From Pseudomonas sp. S09G 359 (GTDB lineage: Bacteria; Pseudomonadota; Gammaproteobacteria; Pseudomonadales; Pseudomonadaceae), in the NCBI RefSeq assembly GCF_002843605.1, contig NZ_CP025263.1, positions 3,253,501 through 3,317,500 on the forward strand: DNA of 64,000 nt, in the 5' to 3' direction. Below are positions 17,808-26,874 of the stretch, piece after piece (positions within the stretch are counted from its first letter, which is position 1; the number at the start of each line of letters is the position of its first letter). Under the pieces are notes generated by a model. The model saw only the letters and a program-made list of their open reading frames with translations. It did not search any database and was not told the origin of the DNA. A program made the position numbers and the translations under genes.

Positions 17808-18575
17808 ATGAGAATCGAAGGTTCTGTTTTCTTCATCACCGGTGGTGCTTCGGGGCTAGGGGCTGCCACCGCCAAGTGGCTGGTGGGATCGGGCGCCCAG
17901 GTGGTGCTGGCTGACCTCAACGAGGTGGCAGGTGAAGCATTGGCGAATGAGTTGGGGCCCGATGCGCTATTCGTGCGCACGGACACGGTGCAAGAGCAAT
18001 CCATGCAAGCGGCCATCGACCTTTCACTCAGCCGGTTCGGCCGTGTAGACGGGCTGATCTGCTGTGCCGGCGTCGCACCTGGGCAGAAGGTGCAGAGTAA
18101 GGCGGGGCCGCATGACCTGGATACCTTTGCGCGCGCAATCACGATCAACCTGGTGGGGACGTTCAACGCCATACGATTGGTCGTAGCGGCCATGAGTAAC
18201 AATGCGCCCAATGGCGATGGCGAGCGCGGCGTGATCATCACCACCGCGTCCGTCGCGGCCTTTGATGGCCAAATCGGCCAGGCGGCCTATGCGGCGTCTA
18301 AAGCCGGTGTAGTGGGTATGACACTGCCGATTGCTCGTGAACTTGCCCGGTTTGGCATTCGGGTGGTGACCATTGCGCCCGGCATCTTCGAAACGCCAAT
18401 GCTGCTTGGACTGCCTCAGGCCGTTCAAGACTCGCTGGGTAAAACAGTGCCATTCCCCCCACGCCTGGGGCGCGGTTGCGAGTACGCGCAATTGGTGGAG
18501 TCGATCGTACTGAACCCGATGCTCAACGGCGAGGTGATACGTCTGGATGGTGCATTACGCATGGCGGCCCAATAA
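17808..18575 (+). CDS. Short-chain dehydrogenase, 3-hydroxyacyl-CoA dehydrogenase type 2-like
   Basis: 255 residues. The NAD-binding motif is [10 protein letters not shown], an acidic residue in ADLNE suggests NAD preference, and ICCAGVAPG replaces the usual NNAG. The catalytic Ser lies in [15 protein letters not shown], followed by YAASK. The sequence resembles HSD10/FadB2x-like enzymes that oxidise 3-hydroxyacyl-CoA, often with branched substrates. It lies 18 bp behind the crotonase gene, so reductase, isomerase and dehydrogenase form one unit. Confidence 0.9.
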   Translation: MRIEGSVFFITGGASGLGAATAKWLVGSGAQVVLADLNEVAGEALANELGPDALFVRTDTVQEQSMQAAIDLSLSRFGRVDGLICCAGVAPGQKVQSKAGPHDLDTFARAITINLVGTFNAIRLVVAAMSNNAPNGDGERGVIITTASVAAFDGQIGQAAYAASKAGVVGMTLPIARELARFGIRVVTIAPGIFETPMLLGLPQAVQDSLGKTVPFPPRLGRGCEYAQLVESIVLNPMLNGEVIRLDGALRMAAQ

Positions 18576-18588
18576 GGAGTTACTCACG

Positions 18589-18600
18589 TTTCAATTGAAA
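18589..18600. promoter_or_regulatory. 12-bp perfect palindrome before the porin gene
   Basis: TTTCAATTGAAA is a perfect palindrome, 13 bp after the SDR stop and about 130 bp before the porin start. It may be an operator for the porin transcript; no matching copy was noticed elsewhere in the window. Confidence 0.35.
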
Positions 18601-18728
18601 TTCTGAACAGAAAGTTTGAATGAATTTGGTGGCGTTGGGCGTTATCCCGGCGGCGCTGAAGTGTGCGTCACAGTCGAAAAAAATAAAAAACAGCAATAAC
18701 AATAACAATAGCGAAAGGTAGACTAACC

Positions 18729-19994
18729 ATGCAATTCAACTTCGGTACAGTTATGCCCGTCCTGTGCGCCAGCGCAGTCCTGGGTATGGTCGGATCGGCA
18801 CGTGCAGACTTCCTGGGGGACAGCAAATCCACCCTGGAACTGCGTAACTTCTATATGAACCGTGACTTCCGCCAGGCCGGCGCGGCGCAGAATAAAGCGG
18901 AGGAATGGGCTCAGGGATTCATGTTGCGCCTTGAATCCGGTTACACCGAGGGGCCGGTAGGTTTCGGTATTGATGCCATCGGGATGCTGGGGCTGAAACT
19001 CGACTCCAGCCCAGATCGGGTTGGCACCGGCCTGCTCAAGACCAATGCGGTCGGGCCCAAGCGGGCCAAGGATGAATATGGCGAGTCAGGCTTTACTGCC
19101 AAGGTACGTATCTCCAAGAGCACCTTGAAGCTCGGCACTCTCCAGCCGGTGTTGCCGCCTTTGATGCGCAATGACTCACGTCTTATGCCGCAGACCTTTC
19201 GCGGGGCCTGGTTGGCCAGTAACGAGATCGAGGGTTTAAATCTTGATCTGGGCCGCCTTGATCGGGTCAATCAGCGCGACTCTTCGGACAACGAAGTGAT
19301 GACAGTCTTCAATGGCGGCAAGCGCAATATAGTGCTCGGAAGTGCCAAAACCAGTGATGAATTTCTGTTTGGTGGGGGTCGCTATCAATGGAATCCGACA
19401 CTTTCCACCAGTTATTACTATGGCGGCCTTGATGGCATCTACATACAACACTTGATCAATCTTGTGCATCAATTACCGTTGGCGGGCGGGCAAAGTCTTA
19501 AGTCCGATATCCGATTTGCACACTCTGGTGCCGACGGCGGAAGTAACGTGGACAACGATGCTTTGGGCGCCTTGTTTACCTACAAAATGCTTGGGCATAG
19601 CTTCAGCGCCGGCTACCAGCACCTCAGCGGTCGCACCGGTTTCGCCTACGTCAATGGCGCGGACGATGCCTTGCTCAATCAGGTGCAGATCAATGACTTC
19701 GGCAACCGCGATGAGCACTCGTGGCAGGTGCGTTACGACTATGACTTCGCCGCGTTGGGCTTTCCAGGGCTAACCCTGATGACCCGCTATCTGTCGGGTG
19801 ACAACGTGGACCGAGGGGCCGGGCTGAGCGAAGGCAAAACCTGGGAGCGCAACACCGACCTGGGGTACGTCATTCAAAGCGGGCCGCTGAAAAACCTGGC
19901 GTTGAAGCTGCGTAACGCCACCACCCGCAGCAACTTCCTGAATGATCTGGATGAAAACCGCCTGATCGTCGGCTACAGCTTGCCACTCTGGTAA
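18729..19994 (+). CDS. OprD-family outer-membrane porin
   Basis: 421 residues. An N-terminal signal peptide (about residues 1-26, ending GSARA before DFLGDSK) precedes an 18-strand-type barrel. The body has [30 protein letters not shown] and the C-terminal YSLPLW with a terminal aromatic residue for BAM recognition. OprD proteins are substrate-specific channels for carboxylates and amino acids. The gene lies between two catabolic units under the same apparent GlxA-type control, so it is a likely uptake channel for the acid they activate. AGCGAAAGG stands before the start. Confidence 0.93.
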   Translation: MQFNFGTVMPVLCASAVLGMVGSARADFLGDSKSTLELRNFYMNRDFRQAGAAQNKAEEWAQGFMLRLESGYTEGPVGFGIDAIGMLGLKLDSSPDRVGTGLLKTNAVGPKRAKDEYGESGFTAKVRISKSTLKLGTLQPVLPPLMRNDSRLMPQTFRGAWLASNEIEGLNLDLGRLDRVNQRDSSDNEVMTVFNGGKRNIVLGSAKTSDEFLFGGGRYQWNPTLSTSYYYGGLDGIYIQHLINLVHQLPLAGGQSLKSDIRFAHSGADGGSNVDNDALGALFTYKMLGHSFSAGYQHLSGRTGFAYVNGADDALLNQVQINDFGNRDEHSWQVRYDYDFAALGFPGLTLMTRYLSGDNVDRGAGLSEGKTWERNTDLGYVIQSGPLKNLALKLRNATTRSNFLNDLDENRLIVGYSLPLW

Positions 19995-20054
19995 GTCCTG
20001 AATCATCGCAGCCTGGCGCATGGCCAGCAGGGAATGGCTGGCTTGGCGAAATTG

Positions 20055-20109
20055 GCATAAAAAACGTCAGTATTGCCAATGTGCCAGCGCTGCCGACTCT
20101 CGTACTGTG
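20055..20109 (+). promoter_or_regulatory. Conserved 55-bp promoter element, copy B
   Basis: This is the second copy of the element at 16157-16211 (39 of 55 identical, gapless). Here the inverted repeat is clearer: ATTGGCATAA at 20051-20060 against TATTGCCAAT at 20071-20080. The conserved CGTACTGTG at the right end could contain the -10 region. It ends 40 bp before the acyl-CoA synthetase start. Confidence 0.75.
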
Positions 20110-20149
20110 CAAAAGGGCACAGCGGCACATCAATGTTGAGAAAGACACG

Positions 20150-21835
20150 ATGAACACAATAAAAAGAAGTTATTCGCGTGGCGCGATTCACACTCCGTTG
20201 ATTGAGAAAACCCTGGGGGATTTCTTTGACGAGGTGGTCGCACGATTTCCCGATAATGAGGCGCTTGTTTCGTGTCATCAGAGTATCCGGCTCAGCTATT
20301 CGCAACTTCAAGCCGAAGTAAACCAACTGGCGAGTGCGCTGCTTGCGTTGTCACTTGTGCCGGGTGATCGTGTGGCTATCTGGGCCAACAACAGCGCCGA
20401 ATGGCTGATAACCCAACTGGCGACAGCCAAGGTCGGTATCATCCTGGTCAACTTCAACCCGGCCTATAAAACCATCGAGCTTGAGTACGCGCTGAATAAG
20501 GCGGGCTGCAAGGCATTGATCACTATGGCCGCGTTCAAGACTACTGATTACCTGCAAGTGATCAGAACCATTGCGCCGGAAATCCACACATCTACACCTG
20601 GACAGCTCAGTGCTGCGAGGTTGCCCGCACTGCATGCGGTCATTCACCTGGGCGAAGAACACGTGCCCGGGTTTATGCGTTTTCGCGATCTGATGAGTCT
20701 GGGAAATGCCTTGGATGAACATGTCCCGCGTGTCGCCGCGACGCTGAAGAACACTGATGCGATCAACATCCAATTCACCAGCGGCACCACGGGCTCTCCA
20801 AAGGGCGCAGCGCTGACCCATCGCGGCATTCTCAACAATGGCTTTTTTCTCGGCGAAGGCATGAGCCTGACTGCCACCGATCGCCTGTGCATTCCGGTGC
20901 CTTTGTTTCATTGCTTTGGCATGGTGGTTGGCAACCTGGCGGCATTGACCCATGCCAGCACCATCGTCTATCCCAACGATGCGTTTGACCCGGTGCGTAC
21001 CCTTGAGGCCGTACAGAGTGAGCGCTGCACCGCCCTGCACGGTGTGCCGACGATGTTCATCACCGAACTCGACCACCCCCGCTTTCACGAATTCGACCTG
21101 TCCACCTTGCGCACCGGCATCATGGCCGGCACGGCTTGCCCGATTGAGGTGATGCGCCGGGTTCAGCGCGACATGCATATGCGCGATGTCACTATTGCCT
21201 ACGGCATGACCGAAACCAGCCCGGCCAGCTACCAAAGCACCTGTGAAACGCCGCTGGAAAAACGCGTGTCGACCATCGGCAAAGTCCACCCCCACCTGGA
21301 AGCCAAGGTGGTCCACCCGGAGTCGGGAGACACCTTGCCGATCGGCGTCGTGGGGGAGTTGTGTATCCGTGGTTATTCGCTGATGCAAGGCTACTGGAAC
21401 GACCCGGAAAAGACTGTGCAGACCATCGACAGCGACGGCTGGATACACAGCGGAGACTTGGCCACGATGGATGCCGAGGGCTACGTCAGCATCACCGGGC
21501 GTATCAAGGATATGGTGATACGCGGCGGCGAAAATATTTCCCCGCGCGAGATCGAGGAGTTCCTGTATCAACACCCGGCGATTCAGGATGCGCAGGTGAT
21601 CGGCGTGGCAGATGAGAAATACGGCGAGGAGCTCTGCGTTTGGGTGATCGTGCGCCCGGGCCTGGCGATCAGCGAAGACGAGATACGCGAGTTCTGCAGC
21701 AGCCAGATCGCCCGTTACAAGATCCCGCGCTATATACGCTTCGTCGACGGCTTCCCAATGACGCTCTCCGGCAAGGTACAGAAGTTCAGGATGCGCGAAA
21801 TCATGGAAGAAGAGCTTACCCTGGCGGTGTGCTAG
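20150..21835 (+). CDS. AMP-forming acyl-CoA synthetase
   Basis: 561 residues from ATG 20150; a longer frame from 20081 would begin inside the promoter element. The family motifs are complete: P-loop [27 protein letters not shown], the hinge [35 protein letters not shown], and the C-terminal catalytic Lys in [11 protein letters not shown]. The enzyme activates a carboxylic acid to its acyl-CoA via the acyl-AMP. It heads a unit with a crotonase and an amidohydrolase. A paralogue with the same motifs is at 30250-31953. Confidence 0.93.
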   Translation: MNTIKRSYSRGAIHTPLIEKTLGDFFDEVVARFPDNEALVSCHQSIRLSYSQLQAEVNQLASALLALSLVPGDRVAIWANNSAEWLITQLATAKVGIILVNFNPAYKTIELEYALNKAGCKALITMAAFKTTDYLQVIRTIAPEIHTSTPGQLSAARLPALHAVIHLGEEHVPGFMRFRDLMSLGNALDEHVPRVAATLKNTDAINIQFTSGTTGSPKGAALTHRGILNNGFFLGEGMSLTATDRLCIPVPLFHCFGMVVGNLAALTHASTIVYPNDAFDPVRTLEAVQSERCTALHGVPTMFITELDHPRFHEFDLSTLRTGIMAGTACPIEVMRRVQRDMHMRDVTIAYGMTETSPASYQSTCETPLEKRVSTIGKVHPHLEAKVVHPESGDTLPIGVVGELCIRGYSLMQGYWNDPEKTVQTIDSDGWIHSGDLATMDAEGYVSITGRIKDMVIRGGENISPREIEEFLYQHPAIQDAQVIGVADEKYGEELCVWVIVRPGLAISEDEIREFCSSQIARYKIPRYIRFVDGFPMTLSGKVQKFRMREIMEEELTLAVC

Positions 21836-21894
21836 AGCGCCGCCCACATTTACTCATGCGCCGCTTCATAGGCGCCACCGATAAGGAATGAACC

Positions 21895-22665
21895 ATGGCA
21901 TGGCAGATTGAAGTGATTGAAGGGTGTGCGGTTGTGCGCATGAATACCAACAAGGTCAATGTGCAGAACGACACCTTCTTCAAGGACCTGCATGACGCGT
22001 TTGATCGGCTCGAAACCGAGTTCAGCGAGTTGCCGGTGATTCTGACCGGGCAGGGCAATGCCTTTTCAGCCGGTATCGACTTCAAGTACAGCTTTGATGT
22101 ATTTGGCAGCCAGAACAAAGAGCGGATCCGCCAGTGGTACGCCGAATACCGCGCGACCAACCTGCGTATTTTCCAGTACCCGCGCCCCACCGTGGCAGCG
22201 ATCAACGGGCATGCTATTGCCGGTGGCCTGATCACGGCCTTGGATTGCGACTTTCGTATCGCCGCTCGCAAAGACGCCAAGTTCGGCTTGAACGAAGTGC
22301 CTATCGGCATTCCGATGCCTGCCGCGTATGTGGAAATCATCAAGTATGCGCTGGGCAATCAGGTCGGCGCGCTGACCACCCTCAAGGGTGAGCTCTATTC
22401 GCTGGAGCAGGCCGAGAAGCTCGGGTTCTTCCATGAGGTAGTGGAGGAATCGCAACTGCTGGCCACCGCGATTGCCTATGCGCGATGCATCACGCCCGAT
22501 TGCAACGTGGCGTATGCGATGTCCAAGAAAGCCTTGCAGGATTCGGTCATGCAGCAGATTGACCTGCGTACTACGCTGCTCGACCAGGAACTGCCCACCG
22601 GCATGAGCGATGCAGGTAATCGCCGGGCCCAGGACAAGCGTCGCCGGGAAATCATGGGCGAATAA
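21895..22665 (+). CDS. Enoyl-CoA isomerase-type crotonase
   Basis: 256 residues, much diverged from the other crotonases here. It has NAFSAGIDFKYSF (CoA/oxyanion loop) and HAIAGGLITALDCDFRIA, which lacks the first hydratase Glu. The second site KFGLNEVPIGIPMP keeps a Glu. A single Glu at that position is typical of delta3-delta2-enoyl-CoA isomerases. The gene follows the acyl-CoA synthetase by 59 bp with AAGGA before the start. It may shift a double bond in the activated substrate. Confidence 0.85.
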   Translation: MAWQIEVIEGCAVVRMNTNKVNVQNDTFFKDLHDAFDRLETEFSELPVILTGQGNAFSAGIDFKYSFDVFGSQNKERIRQWYAEYRATNLRIFQYPRPTVAAINGHAIAGGLITALDCDFRIAARKDAKFGLNEVPIGIPMPAAYVEIIKYALGNQVGALTTLKGELYSLEQAEKLGFFHEVVEESQLLATAIAYARCITPDCNVAYAMSKKALQDSVMQQIDLRTTLLDQELPTGMSDAGNRRAQDKRRREIMGE

Positions 22666-22678
22666 GAGAAAGAACATC

Positions 22679-23509
22679 GTGGAAATTATCGACGCCTGGA
22701 TGCAGTTTCCCAACAAGCGCTTTTTGCAGGACCCGATGTTTGATTCTCTGCGGCGCTGGCCCACGGCGTGGAAGGTGCTAGCCGAGAACAGTCCTGACAT
22801 TACCTCGGCGCAAGTGCTTGAAACGCTCCAGAAAGAGGGCGTATCGAAGGTCTTCGCCAGTGCCTGGTGGGGACCTGCGGGGCCGATGATCACTAACGAA
22901 GAAGTGGCGGCGGCCGTCACGGCGCAGCCTGAGCGAGTCATTGGCGTGGCATCGGTAGACCTGAGCCGGCCGATGGAGGCGGTCAGGGAACTGCGCCGTT
23001 GCGCCCGCCAGTATGGTTTCAAGGCGTTGCGCGTATTGCCATGGCTTTGGGGCCTGCCGCCTGATGACCGCCGTTACTACCCGCTGTATGCCGAGTGCAT
23101 CGAGCTGGATATCACCTTCTGTCTGCAAGTAGGCCACGCGGGCCCTATGCGCCCGTCGGAGCCAGGGCGCCCGATGCCTTATCTGGATAACGTGGCGCAT
23201 GAGTTTCCTGAGCTGCGCATCGTCGGCGGGCATATCGGCTTTCCGTGGGTGGCCGAAATGATTTCCTTGATGATGAAGCATCCGAATGTCTACGTGGATA
23301 CATCAGCCTACAAGGCTTCGCGGTTTCCTGCGGAGCTGGTGGCGTATATGCGTGGAGCGGGGAAGAGAAAGGTCTTGTTTGGCACCAATTACCCGATGCT
23401 GACTGCCGCTGATTGTTTACAAGGGCTGCAAGCGTTGAACCTGGAGGAAGATGTACAGCGCTGTTTCCTGGCAAACAATGCGCGCCGGGCGTTCAAGTTG
23501 CCCGGCTAA
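22679..23509 (+). CDS. Amidohydrolase-family (TIM-barrel) protein with altered metal site
   Basis: 276 residues from GTG 22679, preceded by AAGAGAAAG; an ATG at 22610 lies inside the upstream gene. The amidohydrolase_2 fold is recognisable (VGHAGPMRPSEPG, LRIVGGHIGFPWVAEM, NVYVDTSAYKA, VLFGTNYPML). The N-terminal metal motif, normally D-x-H-x-H, reads IIDAWMQFP, and the late Asp is replaced by Asn in GTNYPM. The protein may act without a metal or with a different one. Relatives include ACMSD-like decarboxylases and lactone hydrolases. It is coupled to the isomerase gene. Confidence 0.82.
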   Translation: MEIIDAWMQFPNKRFLQDPMFDSLRRWPTAWKVLAENSPDITSAQVLETLQKEGVSKVFASAWWGPAGPMITNEEVAAAVTAQPERVIGVASVDLSRPMEAVRELRRCARQYGFKALRVLPWLWGLPPDDRRYYPLYAECIELDITFCLQVGHAGPMRPSEPGRPMPYLDNVAHEFPELRIVGGHIGFPWVAEMISLMMKHPNVYVDTSAYKASRFPAELVAYMRGAGKRKVLFGTNYPMLTAADCLQGLQALNLEEDVQRCFLANNARRAFKLPG

Positions 23510-23521
23510 AGAGTCAAACAG

Positions 23522-24319
23522 TCATTTACCCAGCATGCGCCTTGCCGAGGTCAGTACGGGTGCATCGATCATTCTCCCTTCAAAGGAAAACGCCCCGCCG
23601 TGCTGCTTTGCCGCCTCGAGCACGCGCTCTGCCCAGGCTTGCTCGTGTGCTGAGGGTATGAAGATACTGTCAACCTGCTCGACCTGTTTAGGGTGCAGGC
23701 AGAGCATGCCGGCGAAGCCCAGATCCTTTGAGGCGGTCGCAAAGGCGCTAAGGCCCTCCATATCACTTAGCACGGGGTAAACCGTGTCGACGGGCGGTTC
23801 CAGGCCATTGAGTGCGCTGTGCAATAGCAGCGCATAACGAACCTGGTCGAAGATCCTGTGACTGCTGGGCGAGTAGGCATTGATACCGAGCTGGATAGCC
23901 AGATCCAATACGCCAAACACCAAGCGCTCGATGCCTTTGCAGGTCGCTGACTCGGGGAGTGTCAAAAGGCCTTGAGGTGTTTCTATCAGTGGCCAGATTT
24001 TGCGGCAGGTATCAGCGACTTCTTCCAGCTGTTTAAGGCTTTCGGCCTTTGGCACCATGACACCAGCCAGGTGGGGGTGAGCCCGGCACAACGCCAGGTC
24101 CTGTTTATAAGCCTCATCGCCATTTGAGTTGATCCTGACCATCACATTTTGATGACGCGTCTGCGCCAAATACCGATCAGCATTTTCGCGCGCCTGGTCC
24201 TTATGCTGTGGCTCAACGGCATCTTCCAGGTCGATGACGACGCGGCCTGCGCCTGTCGCTATAGCTTTTTCGAAGCGTTCCGGCCTGTCCCCAGGCACAA
24301 ATAACACAGTCCTAATCAT
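23522..24319 (-). CDS. CitE-like HpcH/HpaI-family lyase
   Basis: 265 residues from ATG 24319 (MIRTVLFVPGDRPERFEKAI), preceded on the minus strand by GGGAGCC; a start at 24361 adds an unsupported 14 residues. The fold is that of citrate lyase beta/malyl-CoA lyase: VVIDLEDAVEPQHKDQAR with the metal-binding acidic residues, VMVRINS with the substrate Arg, and IETPQGLL with the catalytic-site Glu. Members cleave or hydrolyse 3-hydroxyacyl-CoA such as malyl-, citramalyl- or methylmalyl-CoA. It is the last gene of the TetR-linked minus-strand operon, and could release pyruvate, glyoxylate or acetyl-CoA at the pathway end. Confidence 0.87.
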   Translation of the reverse strand: MIRTVLFVPGDRPERFEKAIATGAGRVVIDLEDAVEPQHKDQARENADRYLAQTRHQNVMVRINSNGDEAYKQDLALCRAHPHLAGVMVPKAESLKQLEEVADTCRKIWPLIETPQGLLTLPESATCKGIERLVFGVLDLAIQLGINAYSPSSHRIFDQVRYALLLHSALNGLEPPVDTVYPVLSDMEGLSAFATASKDLGFAGMLCLHPKQVEQVDSIFIPSAHEQAWAERVLEAAKQHGGAFSFEGRMIDAPVLTSARRMLGK

Positions 24320-24374
24320 AGGGGGCTCCCGCGGCAGGCATTGCACTGAAAAGTGCAACACCTGCAGGTAGTGA

Positions 24375-25952
24375 TTAACGATTCAGATCGAGATTCTTGG
24401 TTTCACGTATGTAGATAAAACCAACGATGCAGGTGAGCGCCGCTACGCCGATGGGGTAGTAAAGCCCCGCATAAACATTGCCTGTCCACAGCACCAGCCA
24501 AGATGAGATCAGCGGCAGGAAGCCACCGAAGCAGCCATTCCCCAAGTGATAGGGCAATGACATGGAGGTGTAGCGAATGCGTGCAGGGAACAACTCGACC
24601 AGGAAGGCGGCCATGGGGCCATACACCATGGTGACGTACGTCATCAACAGCACCAGCAGCAGCAACATCATCGGCTTGTTGACCTGGGCCGGGTCCGCAG
24701 CGCCCGGGTAACCGGCACTGGCTAACGCCGCTGTCAGTGTCGGCTTGTCGGGCGCGGTCAAATTAAGGTCGCCGATGGAAATAGCGACACTGTTGTTTGC
24801 CTCTATCACCGTACGATAGGGCACACCACGCGCCGACAGTTCATTGCGGATGGCATCGCAGTTATTGCAGTTTTCTGGGGCGGTAAGGATTACAGGGGTG
24901 GTAGCAATAGCCGCTTCCAAGGCGGGGTTGCCGTAGTGCATCAGCCCCTTGTAGATAGGCATGAAGGTCAGTGCCCCCAAGAGGCAGCCGGCAAGAATAA
25001 TCGGCTTTCTACCGACCTTATCCGATAGGTATCCGAAGAACACGAAGAGCGGGGTTCCGATGACCAATGCCAACGCGACCAGCATGGTGGACAGGCCAAA
25101 CTCGATCTTCAGGATACTTTGCAGAAAGAACAGGGCGTAAAACTGCCCGGTGTACCAAACGACCGCTTGTCCGGCAATGGCGCCCAACAATGCAATGAAC
25201 ACCAGGCGCAGGTTTTTCGAGTCGCCAAAGCTTTCCTTCACCGGGTTGGCCGATAACTTGTGCTCGGCCTTCATCTTGAGAAAAACCGGGGATTCGCTGA
25301 GTGTCATGCGGATATAGACCGAGACCATCAGCAGCACCAGCGACAGCAGGAATGGAATACGCCACCCCCACGCACGGAATTCCTCCTCACCCAGCAGTGA
25401 CCGACAGGTAAGAATGACGCCAAGTGACAGCAAGAACCCGATGGTTCCTGTGGTCTGGATCCAACTGGTGCGAAAGCCACGCTTCTTCGCAGGTGCGTGT
25501 TCGGCGACGTAAATGGCGGCACCGCCATATTCGCCGCCCATGGCCAGGCCCTGGATCAGTCGAAGGAGCACTAACAGGATCGGCGCGAGAATACCGACTT
25601 GTTCGTAGGTCGGCAGGACACCCACCAAGGCGGTAGACAAGCCCATGATTACAATGGTGGCGAGGAAGGTTTTTTTGCGGCCGAACAGGTCGCCAAGGCG
25701 CCCGAATATGATTGCGCCTACAGGCCTGATGGCAAACCCGGCGCCAAAAGTAGCCAGGCTGGCCAACAGGGCTGCTGTTTCGTTGCCTTTCGGAAAGAAT
25801 AACGAGCCGAAGAACACGGCGAGGCTTCCGTACAAGTAGAAGTCATACCATTCGAATACAGTCCCCAGTGACGAGCCTAGTATCACTCGCCGTTCTTCTT
25901 TGGGGGTGGTGGTGTGCGTTGTGTGAGAGTCTGTATCGATTGCAGTAGCCAT
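24375..25952 (-). CDS. MHS-family MFS transporter with CxxC-containing insert
   Basis: 525 residues from ATG 25952, where GGTGA has six-base spacing; ATG 25958 is the next alternative. The MHS signatures are clear: GTVFEWYDFYLYG, AIRPVGAIIFGRLGDLFGRK and GLAMGGEYGGAAIYVAEH. Between the C-terminal-half helices there is an extra soluble segment of about 90 residues containing APENCNNCDAIRNELSARGV, resembling a small glutaredoxin-like unit with a C-N-N-C pair. Most MFS proteins lack this. It lies 55 bp before the CitE-like gene and probably imports the pathway substrate. Confidence 0.9.
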   Translation of the reverse strand: MATAIDTDSHTTHTTTPKEERRVILGSSLGTVFEWYDFYLYGSLAVFFGSLFFPKGNETAALLASLATFGAGFAIRPVGAIIFGRLGDLFGRKKTFLATIVIMGLSTALVGVLPTYEQVGILAPILLVLLRLIQGLAMGGEYGGAAIYVAEHAPAKKRGFRTSWIQTTGTIGFLLSLGVILTCRSLLGEEEFRAWGWRIPFLLSLVLLMVSVYIRMTLSESPVFLKMKAEHKLSANPVKESFGDSKNLRLVFIALLGAIAGQAVVWYTGQFYALFFLQSILKIEFGLSTMLVALALVIGTPLFVFFGYLSDKVGRKPIILAGCLLGALTFMPIYKGLMHYGNPALEAAIATTPVILTAPENCNNCDAIRNELSARGVPYRTVIEANNSVAISIGDLNLTAPDKPTLTAALASAGYPGAADPAQVNKPMMLLLLVLLMTYVTMVYGPMAAFLVELFPARIRYTSMSLPYHLGNGCFGGFLPLISSWLVLWTGNVYAGLYYPIGVAALTCIVGFIYIRETKNLDLNR

Positions 25953-26076
25953 TGTCATTCACCGTGTTTTACGGATGAGCTCCCACAGCCCTCCTGGCTA
26001 ACGTGTGCGTTGACCGAGACGGCTGTAGCGAGCCTGAGAAGTTTTTTATTGTTTAGGCTAGTGACGAGCAGAAGTG

Positions 26077-26850
26077 TTAGAGGAGGGTAGTGCCACCATC
26101 CACCATCAACGTCTGACCAGTAACGAAACCGCTGCCTTCGCTGGCGAGGAAGATGACCGCACCGACGACGTCATCCGGTGTCAGGTTGCCCTTGAGGCTC
26201 TGACCCGACTTGATAGCGTCTGTAGCTTTGTCCAGCTTGTCGTCGAAGAACTGGCTGGTGGCCTCGGTCAGTACCAGGCTCGGCGCGATGCTGTTTACAC
26301 GGATCCAGTGGCGGCCGACTTCACGGGCCAAACCACGGGTAATACCAATGACGGCTGCTTTGGAAGCGGTGTAGTGCAGGGCATAGGGCATGCCGTAGAC
26401 CGCGGCCAGTGACGCGATGTTGATGATACTGCCGCCGCCGGCCGCTTTCATCGAAGGGAATACGGCTTTGGAGCAATTCCAGACACCCTTTACGTTGACA
26501 TTCATGCAGCGGTCCCAGATGTCCGGATCGATGTCCGTGAACGGCGTATTTTTGAGGTCGGCCCACAAGGCTGCATTGTTGACCAAGACGTCGATCTTGC
26601 CGAAGCGTTCAACGGCAGCCTCTGCCATCTTCTGAGTGCTGGTCGCGTCTGCGACGTCTACTTTTACCGTCAGAAAGGGAATATTTTCCTTGGCCAGAAG
26701 ATTTTCGGACTCTACACAGTCATTGAAGTCTGCCAGGACAATGTTGGCGCCCAAGCGGCCCAGTTCCAGCGCATAGGTTTGACCTAGCCCACGGGCAGCG
26801 CCAGTGATGATGATGGTTTTACCGGTCATGTTGTTGGTGTTTTTAGTCAT
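26077..26850 (-). CDS. Short-chain dehydrogenase/reductase
   Basis: 257 residues of classical SDR. It has TIIITGAARGLGQTYA (cofactor), LADFND (acidic residue suggesting NAD), DVLVNNAALWAD, and the active site IINIASLAAVYG with YTASK. VTGQTLMVDGGTTLL closes the protein. It oxidises a hydroxyl or reduces a ketone; the substrate is unknown. It lies 24 bp behind the crotonase gene and 118 bp before the transporter on the same strand. A second in-frame ATG seven codons in is possible. Confidence 0.92.
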   Translation of the reverse strand: MTKNTNNMTGKTIIITGAARGLGQTYALELGRLGANIVLADFNDCVESENLLAKENIPFLTVKVDVADATSTQKMAEAAVERFGKIDVLVNNAALWADLKNTPFTDIDPDIWDRCMNVNVKGVWNCSKAVFPSMKAAGGGSIINIASLAAVYGMPYALHYTASKAAVIGITRGLAREVGRHWIRVNSIAPSLVLTEATSQFFDDKLDKATDAIKSGQSLKGNLTPDDVVGAVIFLASEGSGFVTGQTLMVDGGTTLL

Positions 26851-26874
26851 GATAATTACCTCTTATTGGATGAG

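Noticed and set aside
20351..21847. Open frame of 498 codons on the minus strand
   Set aside because: It is antisense to the acyl-CoA synthetase, rich in His/Arg/Gln as expected for a mirror frame, and lacks any family motif.
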